Positions 33,411-42,216 of a DNA stretch of 64,000 nt are shown here, one piece after another; the stretch's first letter is position 1, and every line of letters begins with the position of its first letter. Origin of the DNA: Lentisphaerota bacterium (GTDB lineage: Bacteria > Verrucomicrobiota > Lentisphaeria > Victivallales > Victivallaceae); contig SUVY01000003.1 in NCBI GenBank assembly GCA_015061775.1, positions 1 through 64,000 of the forward strand, written 5' to 3'. The notes beneath the pieces are model-generated. The model was not told the origin of the DNA. It worked only from the letters and a program-made list of their open reading frames with translations, and did not search any database. A program made the translations under genes and the position numbers.

Positions 33411-35417
33411 ATGACCGATCCGAGGGATACTCAATTTATCACGGCACTTGCCTGTGAGCAGGGAAAACTGATACTTTTCCGCCGTCTCGGCAGCGTGACC
33501 GACCAGGTTTCCCTCAACATAGAGCCTTTTCTGCTCGCGGATTTTTTTGACGTTCCGGGAGCAGAGACGGTGCATAAGTTATCCGGAAACAATCCGCTCT
33601 GCTGCAAGGCGGTATTTCCGGATAGCGCATCATACGAGGCAGCATATCCTGAGTTGAAAAAGACTCCGGGAGTGCGCCTGTTCAAAGACTGTACCCAGAT
33701 GGCATATCTGGATATGGGGCTGCGTCTTTTCGGAGGCATGGAGTTTTCCGACCTCCGCCGTATGCAAATATCCGTTGAGAGCGATGAAAAAGGCGTTGCC
33801 TGCAAGGTGACTGTCTCAGGTTCCGGAGGTGAAGAGCGTTCATTATCAGGAACGCCGCAGGAGGTTACAGATTTTTTCCTTATTGAGACCTCCCTTCGTG
33901 ATCCCGATGTGATAGAGGGGCATGATCTTAATTCAAAGATACTTCCTGCCCTCGAGAAGGCGGCGAAGAAAGCAAAGATACCCCTTGTGTTCGGAAGGAC
34001 GGATACTCCAGCTGTATTCCGCACATCGCGTTTCACTTCAGCCGAAAAGGTGGTGTCCTACCGCCGCTGCGATGTTCCGGGGCGACATCTGGTCGATACG
34101 GGACATCTGGCGATATTCTGTGACTCAAGAACGAGGAGTTTCGACTCATTTGAGCTGGATTATCTCGCTGACTTTTACGGTTTTTCCGGAAGCATCAATG
34201 ATATCACCCGCCAGCTTGCCGATATGTGGGAGCCCAGTTACTTTTACTGTACCAAAATGCTTCCGCAAAGCTTTCAGGACTCCATTTTGCGCGGGACCGG
34301 CAGCAGCCTTGAACTTCTGCTGATATCCGAGTACCTCAAACGCGGAGCATCGATTCCTTACCCGCAGGAGGGGCGCAGTTATCCCGGAGCCCTGACCAGA
34401 GCCGAGAAATACGGAGTATATAAAAATATCCGCCATTGTGACGTAAGATCACTCTATCCATCGATAATTTCCGCGTGGGATTTAGCTCCTGACAGCGACA
34501 GCCAGCGGATTTTTCCTGAGCTGCTGAGAAGTTTTCTTGAATTCAGGATACAGGCGAAAGAGCGCAGCCGTACTGCGGAAACAGCTCTTGAGAGAGAGCA
34601 CGCCTCCCAGCTGCAACAGGCGTACAAGATACTTATTAACTCATTTTACGGATATCTGGGTTTTGCTCAGGGATCGTTCAATGACTACGACATGGCGGAG
34701 AAAGTAACTTCCATAGGCAGAGATATACTTACCGGAATGTTTGAGCGTCTCAATGCGCTTGGAGCTGCGGTGATCGAGATGGACACCGACGGAATATACT
34801 TTGTCTCCCCGGTGGATATATCTGCTGATGAATTGGAAAAAGAGGTGAAAAAAGGACTTCCCGAAGGGATCTGTCTTGAGTTTGATGCAGATTATCCGGC
34901 GATGTTTTCCTATAAGAGCAAAAACTACGCGCTGCTGACGCGTGATGGAAAAGTTGAGCTCACCGGGAGTGCCTTGCGTTCACGCTCGCTTGAACCGTTC
35001 CAGAGAAGGTATATCGAGACGGTCTGCCGCGAACTTCTGCATGGAACAGCTCATAATATCCGGGCGGTCTATGACAGGATGTATGAATCGATATCAGAGG
35101 GAACAATTCCATTGAGGGAGCTCGTCAAGAGCGAGGTGCTGAGCGATTCGACAGACACATACCGCAAAAAACTCTCCTCCGGAAGCGGAAGGCGCAGCGC
35201 GGCATACGAAGTTGCGCTCGCAGCCGGATTGAAGCTCAAGTCCGGAGAGACTGTGCGTTATTACGTCACCGGAGACAAAAAGCGCGTCACCGTAGCAGAA
35301 AACAGCCGTCTTTACATTGGCGAAGACGGTGAGCGCGATGAAAATCGGGCATATTACTGTGCCAAACTTGAAGAACTTGCGGAAAACTTCCGCGTATTTG
35401 AAGAGAGTGTGCAATAG
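33411..35417 (+). CDS. Family B DNA polymerase with degenerate 3'-5' exonuclease site
   Basis: 668 residues. The polymerase palm is intact: motif A DVRSLYPSII (Asp344), motif B KILINSFYG (Lys406-Gly414), motif C DTD (458-460, DTDG rather than DTDS) and KxY as SYKSKNYAL. The exonuclease motifs are not: Exo I reads ISVE (Asp to Ser121), Exo II has Ile177 where FD is expected, and Exo III has YCTKM with Met283 for Asp. It should polymerise without proofreading. The UvrD-like helicase begins 4 bases downstream. A repair or bypass role is inferred. Confidence 0.85.
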   Translation: MTDPRDTQFITALACEQGKLILFRRLGSVTDQVSLNIEPFLLADFFDVPGAETVHKLSGNNPLCCKAVFPDSASYEAAYPELKKTPGVRLFKDCTQMAYLDMGLRLFGGMEFSDLRRMQISVESDEKGVACKVTVSGSGGEERSLSGTPQEVTDFFLIETSLRDPDVIEGHDLNSKILPALEKAAKKAKIPLVFGRTDTPAVFRTSRFTSAEKVVSYRRCDVPGRHLVDTGHLAIFCDSRTRSFDSFELDYLADFYGFSGSINDITRQLADMWEPSYFYCTKMLPQSFQDSILRGTGSSLELLLISEYLKRGASIPYPQEGRSYPGALTRAEKYGVYKNIRHCDVRSLYPSIISAWDLAPDSDSQRIFPELLRSFLEFRIQAKERSRTAETALEREHASQLQQAYKILINSFYGYLGFAQGSFNDYDMAEKVTSIGRDILTGMFERLNALGAAVIEMDTDGIYFVSPVDISADELEKEVKKGLPEGICLEFDADYPAMFSYKSKNYALLTRDGKVELTGSALRSRSLEPFQRRYIETVCRELLHGTAHNIRAVYDRMYESISEGTIPLRELVKSEVLSDSTDTYRKKLSSGSGRRSAAYEVALAAGLKLKSGETVRYYVTGDKKRVTVAENSRLYIGEDGERDENRAYYCAKLEELAENFRVFEESVQ

Positions 35418-35421
35418 AGAT

Positions 35422-37455
35422 ATGACATGTGAAGAGATACTCAAACAGCTCAATCCAGAACAGGGCGAGGCTGTATCGACGACCGAGGGACCTGTGCTGG
35501 TGCTGGCAGGAGCCGGAACCGGCAAAACCAGAGTGATAACGTTCCGCATAGCCTATATGTTGAGCCGGGGGATACCGGCTGAGTCTATCCTCGGAATGAC
35601 TTTTACCAACAAAGCCGCGCGTGAGATGAAAGAGCGTCTGGCGCAGCTGGTCGATCCCAAACTGGCAGAGCGGGTGACGCTGGGAACGTTCCACAGCTTT
35701 TGCGGAAAGCTTCTGCGCCGCGAGATAAAGAAGCTCGGCTACATGCCCAACTTCACCATCGCCGATGAGTCCGACCAGCTCGGAATATTCAAACAGGCGG
35801 CAGGAGAGGCGGGCTGCGGAAGTGATTTTCCGTTTTCCACCGCGTTCAACATCATGAGCGGCTGGAAGAACCGTCTTGTGACTCCGCGCGAGGCGCGCAA
35901 GACCGCCGACAGCCAGCTGGAAGTTCTGACGGCGGCAGCATACGAAAAGTATCAGGAGCTGCTCGAATTGCAGAACCTGGTTGACTTCGACGATATGCTG
36001 ATGCTGACCTGGAGAGTCTTCAAAGAGTTTCCCGAGGTGCTTGAAAAGTACCGTGAACGCTACCGTTACCTTATGGTCGATGAGTACCAGGACACCAACG
36101 GAGCGCAGTTTACGCTCGTGAAAATGCTTGCAGGAGTTACCTGCAACCTCTGTGTTGTGGGCGATGATGACCAGAGCATATACTCCTGGCGCGGAGCTGA
36201 TGTCGGCAACATCCTTGATTTCCCTGAGCTTTTTCCGGGAACAAAAGTGGTGAAGCTTGAGCAGAATTACCGCTCCTGCAGCGCGATATTGAATGCAGCC
36301 AACGCGGTCATTTCAAGCGGAGGGGACAGCCGCCGCCATACCAAAAAACTCTGGAGCGCGCTCGGAGAGGGCAGGACTCCGGAGATAGTCACCCTCGACA
36401 ATGGAGAGCTTGAAGCGGATTTTATCGCGCGTCTTATCGAGCAGCGGAGACGTGAGCGCAACTCATCTTACAATGACTTTGCTATCCTCTACCGCTCCAA
36501 CCAGCTGTCGCGTCAGCTCGAGCAGACTCTGCGCGGAGCCCAAATCCCGTACCGTATGGTCGGAGGACAGCAGTTTTTCCAGCGTCGTGAGATCAAGGAT
36601 GCGCTGGCATATCTGCGTCTTATGAGCAATCCGCAGGATGACCAGAGCCTTCTGCGTCTGCTCACTGCGCCTCCGCGCGGAATAGGAGCCAAAGCCGTTT
36701 CCGCGATGAAGCAGTACCGTCTTGAAGGAAAGGGTTCGATGTTCGACGCGCTCTGCGATGAAGATTTCCGCAAGACGCTGTCAGGACCGGCCTCACGCGG
36801 AGCCGAGGAGCTTATCGGCATCTACCGCAAATTCCGGATGCTCTTTGAGACTCCGGGAGGACTTGCCGGAAAATGTGCAGAATTTCTGAAAGAGACCGGA
36901 TATATTTCCGGATTGCAGAAGATATATAAAGATATAGACGATACAGTAAAACGGCGGGATAATATAGATGAGTTTATCTCAGCGATCTCGCAGTTTGAGA
37001 GCAAACGCCAGGAGCCTCCAACGCTCTCGGACTACCTTGAGGCGTGTTCACTTCTCGAAGAGAGCGAGCGTGAGGAGGATCAGGAAACTGCTCCTGACGC
37101 CGTGACGCTCACCACCGTTCACGCCGCCAAAGGCCTTGAGTATCCGATAGTCTTTCTGATAGCTATGGAAAACGGAATATTTCCCCATGAGCGGGCACTC
37201 AACGAGGGCGGAGCTGATGAGGAAAAGCGTCTCTTTTACGTCGCCGTGACCAGAGCGAAAGAGGAGCTCTATCTGCTGCGTACCCGCTCGCGTCTGGTGC
37301 GCGGAGTGATGCACCCGTCGCGTCCGTCACCATTCCTGACAATGATCGATGGGAAATATGCGGAAACGCGGGAGCAGAGTGAGCTGCTGAAAACGGTTGA
37401 TGCCGACCGTCTTGCCGCAAAATTTGCAGAGTTGTATGAATTTCTTAACTCCTGA
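35422..37455 (+). CDS. uvrD: UvrD/PcrA-type superfamily 1 DNA helicase
   Basis: 677 residues from the ATG at 35422; upstream in-frame starts lie inside the polymerase gene. Unwinds DNA 3'-5' in excision and mismatch repair. Motif Q LNPEQGEAV, Walker A AGAGTGKTRV, motif Ia MTFTNKAAREM, motif II DEYQDTN, motif III GDDDQSIYSWRGAD, motif IV LEQNYRS, motif V TTVHAAKGLEYPIVF and motif VI RLFYVAVTRAKEEL are all visible. It is in one transcript with purO and the polymerase, a suggestive pairing for DNA repair. Confidence 0.93.
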   Translation: MTCEEILKQLNPEQGEAVSTTEGPVLVLAGAGTGKTRVITFRIAYMLSRGIPAESILGMTFTNKAAREMKERLAQLVDPKLAERVTLGTFHSFCGKLLRREIKKLGYMPNFTIADESDQLGIFKQAAGEAGCGSDFPFSTAFNIMSGWKNRLVTPREARKTADSQLEVLTAAAYEKYQELLELQNLVDFDDMLMLTWRVFKEFPEVLEKYRERYRYLMVDEYQDTNGAQFTLVKMLAGVTCNLCVVGDDDQSIYSWRGADVGNILDFPELFPGTKVVKLEQNYRSCSAILNAANAVISSGGDSRRHTKKLWSALGEGRTPEIVTLDNGELEADFIARLIEQRRRERNSSYNDFAILYRSNQLSRQLEQTLRGAQIPYRMVGGQQFFQRREIKDALAYLRLMSNPQDDQSLLRLLTAPPRGIGAKAVSAMKQYRLEGKGSMFDALCDEDFRKTLSGPASRGAEELIGIYRKFRMLFETPGGLAGKCAEFLKETGYISGLQKIYKDIDDTVKRRDNIDEFISAISQFESKRQEPPTLSDYLEACSLLEESEREEDQETAPDAVTLTTVHAAKGLEYPIVFLIAMENGIFPHERALNEGGADEEKRLFYVAVTRAKEELYLLRTRSRLVRGVMHPSRPSPFLTMIDGKYAETREQSELLKTVDADRLAAKFAELYEFLNS

Positions 37456-37467
37456 GGGGTATTAAAA

Positions 37468-38346
37468 ATGTCAGTTGTCTATAATCTCGGTTCACTCAAT
37501 CTTGATCAGATATACCAGGTTCCGCACCACGTGGAAAGCGGAGAAACGCTCTCGGCGACCGCTTTCCGGGTAGGAGCCGGAGGCAAAGGCTGCAATCAGT
37601 CGATAGCCTGCGCTCTTGCCGGAGCAAAAGTATTCCATGCTGGCTGTATCGGCAAAGACGGCGTGATGCTCAAAGAGCTGCTCGAAAAGAGCGGAGCTGA
37701 CACGTCTTTTCTGGAGGTTCTCGAAGAGCCGACCGGCAGAGCCGTGGTGATGGTGAATTCAGAAGGAAACAACTCCATCGTCCTCTTTGGAGGAGCAAAC
37801 CAAATGGTATCCTCTTCTCTTATCGAAAGAGTGGTCTCTTCTGCCTCATTTGGAGACATCCTGCTTCTTCAAAATGAGACAAATATGCTTGCCGAAGCGA
37901 TGAGTGCAGCAAAAGAGAAGGGTATGAAAATAGTGTTCAACTTTGCTCCGTTCGACGGCAAAAAGGCTGAGACGCTTCCGCTGGAACTGGTAGATTATCT
38001 TATCGTCAACGAGATCGAGGGGGCAGGGCTTGCCGGAGTGCAGGAGCCGCAGAAGATACTTGAAGTGCTGTGCGCCAAATACCCGGAAACACAAATCCTC
38101 CTGACGCTGGGAGCAGACGGAGTAGTCTGGGCTGGACCGCAGGGCAGCGGAGAGCTTCCGGCATTTCCCGCCGAGGTGGTGGACACCACCGCAGCCGGAG
38201 ACACATTTATCGGATATTTTCTTGCCGGAATAATAGAAAACATGAGTATCGGAGAAGCCGCGACGCTCGCCTCAAAGGCAAGTGCGATCTGCTGCTCCCG
38301 CCCCGGAGCCGGAACCGCCATCCCCGCCCGCCGCGAGATCGGTTGA
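37468..38346 (+). CDS. rbsK: Ribokinase (PfkB family)
   Basis: 292 residues. Phosphorylates D-ribose (or a similar pentose) to the 5-phosphate. N-terminal PfkB signature GAGGKGCNQSIACALAG, substrate NLDQIY region and C-terminal DTTAAGDTFIGYFL with the catalytic Asp. Slightly shorter than the usual ~305, and its C-terminus runs to a repeat element. Twelve bases after uvrD with AGGGGTATT before the ATG. Which sugar is used cannot be read from sequence. Confidence 0.9.
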   Translation: MSVVYNLGSLNLDQIYQVPHHVESGETLSATAFRVGAGGKGCNQSIACALAGAKVFHAGCIGKDGVMLKELLEKSGADTSFLEVLEEPTGRAVVMVNSEGNNSIVLFGGANQMVSSSLIERVVSSASFGDILLLQNETNMLAEAMSAAKEKGMKIVFNFAPFDGKKAETLPLELVDYLIVNEIEGAGLAGVQEPQKILEVLCAKYPETQILLTLGADGVVWAGPQGSGELPAFPAEVVDTTAAGDTFIGYFLAGIIENMSIGEAATLASKASAICCSRPGAGTAIPARREIG

Positions 38347-38429
38347 AAAAACAAGCACAGATAATAGCGTTGGTTACCTGTTCAGATCCCGTCCGTCTTC
38401 GGTTGCTTCGCAACTCTACGCCGCGACAA

Positions 38430-38617
38430 GCCAAGCACGTTCATAGCCAGCGCACGCAGTAGTATGCAGAGTATTGCACGGCAAAGGTGCGACACATACA
38501 ATGGCGGGCTGAATACTTCACCACATACGTAAATACTCCGTTCAATTCCGTTCACTCCGTTCCTCTCCGTTCATGAGCCTGCAGTCTTCTCGCGCCGAAC
38601 CGGCGTGGCTTGGCAGA
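38430..38617. repeat. Fold-back repeat element, copy A (shortened)
   Basis: Shares 152 bases (38466-38617) with copy B (40551-40702), with only six mismatches. It contains the array TCCGTTCAATTCCGTTCACT and ends TGGCTTGGC, whose inverted partner is GCCAAGCACG at 38430. The left arm is mostly missing compared with B. It fills the gap between rbsK and the small-gene island; no other feature is seen there apart from a short inverted repeat (38667-38677 with 38720-38730). Confidence 0.8.
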
Positions 38618-38685
38618 CTCTTCTCGCCAACAAACCAGTTGGTACCAGGTCAAAGAGTCGCCACGGCTTGTTTTCTCTGGCGGCA

Positions 38686-39168
38686 TTACCGGGAGCGGTT
38701 TTGCTCTTTGTCATCAGTTGAGAAAACAAGACACCACGCTTTGCGCAAGTAGTTGTTTTTTTCGTAATACATCGGACCCGCGTCCGGAGTTTGCGGGTAA
38801 AACAAAATCAGTCTTGCAACGAAAAGTGCAAGGCTTGCTGCGATAAGCAGAGTCAGCCATTTGCGGTTTGCCTTGATTTGGTCCGCAATTTTGCACAGAT
38901 TGTGGGGAAGGCATCCGGCGGCAAGTGTGATTATCAGGGGCAGAAAAAGAGGATGCCAGAAAAAGCTCTCTTTGAAGTTTCCGCGTAAAAAATAGAGTCC
39001 GGCATGTGTGAGACCACATCCCGGACACGGGAAACCGCTCAAAGCTCTCCAGAAACAGAGTTGAAAATCTCCAAGGAGAAGCTTGTTGGTTGCGCCGTAT
39101 ATCAAAAACATAGCCAGCGCGACCAGAACGATTTGAATATCTATATTACTGTTGTTGGGCAAGCGCAT
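38686..39168 (-). CDS. DUF2752 membrane protein
   Basis: 160 residues with about four hydrophobic segments. FPCPGCGLTHAGLYFLRG matches the CPGCGLTRA signature of DUF2752, a family of unknown function often near small membrane proteins. The C-terminal tail after ~130 is polar. It overlaps the upstream gene by 23 bases. Expressed from the leader at 39557-39626 by inference. Confidence 0.8.
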   Translation of the reverse strand: MRLPNNSNIDIQIVLVALAMFLIYGATNKLLLGDFQLCFWRALSGFPCPGCGLTHAGLYFLRGNFKESFFWHPLFLPLIITLAAGCLPHNLCKIADQIKANRKWLTLLIAASLALFVARLILFYPQTPDAGPMYYEKNNYLRKAWCLVFSTDDKEQNRSR

Positions 39169-39502
39169 TGAGACGTTTCATCTGGTCAGCTACTGCAATC
39201 GGCCACAGTATCGGAACAAACAGAGTAAGGAACCACGGCATAGAGCTTGCAGGAGTGATTCCTTTCTGAGCTTCAAGTATGGTGAGCTGCTCGTTACTGA
39301 GGTACAATCCGTAAAAGCCGATAATAACAGCAATCCAGTGCGCAGAGTCATCGACTCCAAAGGCTTTTGCAAATTCTCTTCTGAACGCGTGCATTTGAAA
39401 TATCAGCGGAAAACCGCAGCAGCAACAGTAGCCGATAAACAGCATCAAAATATTTGGAGTCTGTCCGATTTTCCAATCCAAAAATCCACCCGCTTCGTTC
39501 AT
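39146..39502 (-). CDS. Small membrane protein of unknown function
   Basis: 118 residues with three predicted helices, the first containing the unusual run GYCCCCGF. GLYLSNEQLTILEAQKGI and a C-terminal amphipathic stretch follow. I do not recognise the family. AAAGGTAAAAATT precedes the ATG. Coupled to the DUF2752 gene, so the two likely work together; the pairing suggests an envelope role. Confidence 0.7.
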   Translation of the reverse strand: MNEAGGFLDWKIGQTPNILMLFIGYCCCCGFPLIFQMHAFRREFAKAFGVDDSAHWIAVIIGFYGLYLSNEQLTILEAQKGITPASSMPWFLTLFVPILWPIAVADQMKRLNALAQQQ

Positions 39503-39556
39503 AATTTTTACCTTTCTTTTATATTGTTATTATTTACCTTTGTCAGGTGTTGAAGT

Positions 39557-39626
39557 TTAATATAATGTAACATTTTTTTTTTTCAAGCGTTTATGACTTT
39601 TGTTGCCCGTTTTTGTTTGAAAAAAA
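39557..39626 (-). promoter_or_regulatory. Duplicated leader/promoter, copy 1
   Basis: Nearly identical to 40304-40369. On the minus strand TTGAAA (39586-39581), a 16-base spacer and TATATT (39564-39559), in a T-rich setting. It precedes the 118-residue protein gene by 55 bases. Confidence 0.55.
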
Positions 39627-39651
39627 GTTGTTTGAATGTTTTTTCGTTATA

Positions 39652-40200
39652 TCAACCGATTTCGTCTTCGGCAAGAATTATGGCAGCAGCAGCGATCTTC
39701 AAGGCATTTTCTTGATTATTGACAGTAACTGTTTTGCCATTGGATAATGTGAAGATAGCACCGGAAACTATTCCGCAGCACTCTTCTCCTCTGGTTATTG
39801 AGTACTTTGTCGGAATGAACCAGCTTATACGCGGGAGCCACATTACCAGAGAACGCACTATGTTTTGGGACATAACAAGGTCTTCACATTGCCACTTGCA
39901 TCCAGTAAACAGTTCACCGAATCCGTTGGATAATCTCTGCCAGGTAAAAAGAGTCTGGTTTGTTTCAGTATCTATGCAGGAGAATGTTTTTTCGCTCCGT
40001 ATGAATTGATATGCTGGAGAACTGTTTTCTGATTTGGCAAGGTTATAGGTTTTTATATCCTTTTCTTCATCATGTGAAACAGAAATAACAGCTATAGTTG
40101 CTTTTCCCCGGCAAACTTCAAAGCTGGAATTTTCTTTGCTCCTTATTCCATATCCGCCCTTTTGAATAAAGGACAACCATGACTGGTCTTTGTTATCCAT
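39652..40200 (-). CDS. Protein of unknown function (182 aa)
   Basis: 182 residues from the ATG at 40200, chosen because GGAGGG lies a few bases upstream; the earlier in-frame ATG at 40320 falls within the duplicated leader and has no site. It reads as a compact cytosolic or peripheral protein: no signal peptide, one CC pair (GEECCGIVSG), regularly alternating hydrophobic residues as in a beta-rich fold, and an Ala/Ile helix at the C-terminus. I do not recognise it. Confidence 0.6.
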   Translation of the reverse strand: MDNKDQSWLSFIQKGGYGIRSKENSSFEVCRGKATIAVISVSHDEEKDIKTYNLAKSENSSPAYQFIRSEKTFSCIDTETNQTLFTWQRLSNGFGELFTGCKWQCEDLVMSQNIVRSLVMWLPRISWFIPTKYSITRGEECCGIVSGAIFTLSNGKTVTVNNQENALKIAAAAIILAEDEIG

Positions 40201-40303
40201 TTTCCCTCCATAGTTTGCAGCTTGAAAACTTATATGGTCAGAACCCGCGTGCTGCAATCTTTTTACGGTGCATCCTGACTGAACTACATTGAAGTATATC
40301 AAC

Positions 40304-40369
40304 TTAATATAGTGTAACATTTTTTTTTCAAGCGTTTATGACTTTTGTTGCCCGTTTTTTTTGAAAAAA
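40304..40369 (-). promoter_or_regulatory. Duplicated leader/promoter, copy 2
   Basis: Second copy of the 39557-39626 sequence, with a shorter T-run that cuts the spacer between TTGAAA (40331-40326) and TATATT (40311-40306) to 14 bases. It precedes the 182-residue protein gene by ~105 bases. Promoter strength may therefore be low. Confidence 0.45.
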
Positions 40370-40432
40370 TAGTGTTTGTGTGTTTTGCCAAGAGATGGGG
40401 GCAAATAACCGAGGGTTACCTACTCAAAGCCC

Positions 40433-40702
40433 GCCAAGCACGTTCAGAACCGGCGCGAGAAAAAACGCCCGCCTTTAGAACGGAGTTGAACGGAATTGAA
40501 CGGAGTGAACGGATAGCCGGGGCGGAGAAGTATGCCGCACGCATTTGTTTGCAGAGTATTGCACGGCAAAGGTGCGACAAATACAATGGTGTGCTGAATA
40601 CTTCACCACATACGTAAATACTCCGTTCAATTCCGTTCACTCCGTTCCTCTCCGTTCAGGAGCCTGCTGTCTTCTCGCGCCGAACCAGCGTGGCTTGGCA
40701 GA
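40433..40702. repeat. Fold-back repeat element, copy B (long imperfect palindrome)
   Basis: The left arm begins GCCAAGCACG, then CGGCGCGAGA, then the array GAACGGAGTTGAACGGAATT (from 40478); the right arm mirrors it with TCCGTTCAATTCCGTTC (40622 on), TCTCGCGCCG and TGGCTTGGC at 40699. The inner GTATGCCGCACGCATTTGT is also partly mirrored. The whole ~267-base segment could fold into one large hairpin. No coding sequence is seen inside it. Confidence 0.8.
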
Positions 40703-40743
40703 TATGCGCGCCAACCGACGGCGGTTTCCAAATTATCCAGCAC

Positions 40744-40784
40744 AAAAAACACCGCATACCTTTTGTTCAAAGTGTATGCGGTGT
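40744..40784 (-). terminator. Rho-independent terminator of the sugar operon
   Basis: On the minus strand ACACCGCATAC (40784-40774) pairs with GTATGCGGTGT (40759-40749) around a 14-base loop, followed by six T (40749-40744). Lies 24 bases after the symporter stop. Confidence 0.9.
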
Positions 40785-40807
40785 CAAAAAGCAAACTGTA
40801 TCTGTGT

Positions 40808-42211
40808 TCAGTTTATGAGAGCTTTCATTTTGTTTACCAGGTCGAACTGCTGGATGTATCCTGCGATGAAGATCGCGGCTATCAGGACGGGCAGAATGTA
40901 CTTGATATAGAAAAAGCTCTTTTGCGGAAATTTTATTCCCTGACCTGTATCGGACTCCGCGATAAAGTTTTTCCATCCCCACGCGTATTTGGTGACGCAG
41001 AAGAACCAGATGAAAAAAGCTCCGAGCGGAAGCAGATTCTGGCTGACGATGAAGTCCTCGAAATCAAGGATCGTACTGCCTTTGCCCAGCGGAGAGATGT
41101 GTTTGAGAACTCCGAATCCCAGCGAGCAGGGGACCGACAATACCATTACCGCCAATCCGGAAACGACCGCGGCTTTTTTACGTCCGAAGGCAAATTCGTC
41201 GATAAGGAATGCCGCGATGTTCTCTATAACTGCGATAAGCGTGGTCAATGCCGCGAGCAGCAGGAAGAGGAAAAACGCTCCTCCGATAAGCCACGGATAT
41301 TTCATGCTGTTGAAAATATTTGGCAGACTGACAAACACGAGACCGGGACCTTGTGCCACATCGACTCCGTAAGAGAAGCAGATGGGGAAGATCATCGTTC
41401 CGGCGAGCAGGGCAACGAGCGTATCGAGCAAAATGATGACGATACCTTCACCGCCGAGCGTGCGTTTTTTATCGATGTAGCTGCCGAAAATCGCCATGCT
41501 TCCTATTCCGATACTGAGGGTGAAGAATGCCTGTCCCATTGCCGCATAAAGCGTTGAGCAGACTCCTTTGGCTGCGACTCTGGAGAAATCCGGAAGCAGA
41601 TAAAAGCGCATAGCTTTTCCCGCTTCGCTCAGGAAACAGCTTCTGACTGCAAGAATTATCAGCATGACAAAGAGCAGCGACATCATGAATTTGACACATT
41701 TTTCCACCCCCTTCTGCAAACCTATCGCGCAGATAGCCGTTGACAGCAGCGTTACAACCGCCATTCCGGCAGTGGAGCGGACCGGGTCGCTGATGAGCTT
41801 TGAAAAATATGCTCCGGTGGCATCTGCGCTTTTGCATGAGGCAAGCGAGCCGTCGAGATATCCGGCAAGATACGAGCCGAGCCATCCTGTGACGGTGGAG
41901 TAATACATGAGCAGTATCAGATTTCCTGCAAAAAAGAGGACACCGATTTTGCTGTATATTCCGCCGTGTTTTCCGCCGAGTTTGCGGTATCCGCCCACGA
42001 GGTTGCTGCCTCCGGCTCTGCCGACGGCAAGCTCCATGGTGAGGATGGGGTATCCGAGCACGGCGAGGAATATCAGATAGATGAGGACGAACGCACCTCC
42101 GCCGTATTCACCGGTAATGAAGGGGAAACGCCAAACGTTTCCGAGTCCGATGGTGCATCCTGCGGCAAGGGCGAGAAAGCCGAGTCTGGAACCTAAAGTT
42201 TCTCTTGCCAT
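40808..42211 (-). CDS. Sodium-dependent transporter of the NSS/SNF family
   Basis: 467 residues with about eleven transmembrane helices (some relatives have 12). The start GFLALAAGCTIGLGNVWRFP matches the LeuT-type first helix with its unwound substrate and Na site. These are Na-coupled symporters, usually for amino acids. Its place as last gene of a glycoside-hydrolase operon is unusual, so its substrate may be a different small molecule. Five bases after the GH36 gene. Confidence 0.9.
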   Translation of the reverse strand: MARETLGSRLGFLALAAGCTIGLGNVWRFPFITGEYGGGAFVLIYLIFLAVLGYPILTMELAVGRAGGSNLVGGYRKLGGKHGGIYSKIGVLFFAGNLILLMYYSTVTGWLGSYLAGYLDGSLASCKSADATGAYFSKLISDPVRSTAGMAVVTLLSTAICAIGLQKGVEKCVKFMMSLLFVMLIILAVRSCFLSEAGKAMRFYLLPDFSRVAAKGVCSTLYAAMGQAFFTLSIGIGSMAIFGSYIDKKRTLGGEGIVIILLDTLVALLAGTMIFPICFSYGVDVAQGPGLVFVSLPNIFNSMKYPWLIGGAFFLFLLLAALTTLIAVIENIAAFLIDEFAFGRKKAAVVSGLAVMVLSVPCSLGFGVLKHISPLGKGSTILDFEDFIVSQNLLPLGAFFIWFFCVTKYAWGWKNFIAESDTGQGIKFPQKSFFYIKYILPVLIAAIFIAGYIQQFDLVNKMKALIN

Positions 42212-42216
42212 TTCGC

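Noticed and set aside
35317-35421. Upstream extension of the UvrD-like helicase
   Set aside because: It lies inside the polymerase reading frame in another frame; homology and the helicase Q motif start right after the ATG at 35422.
38667-38730. Short inverted repeat CTTGTTTTCTC / GAGAAAACAAG as a terminator
   Set aside because: The arms are 42 bases apart and overlap the end of the DUF2752 gene, without a T-run; too weak to call.
40201-40320. N-terminal extension of the 182-residue unknown protein from an upstream ATG
   Set aside because: The extension lies within a leader sequence that is duplicated elsewhere without coding, and the ribosome site GGAGGG sits before the ATG at 40200.
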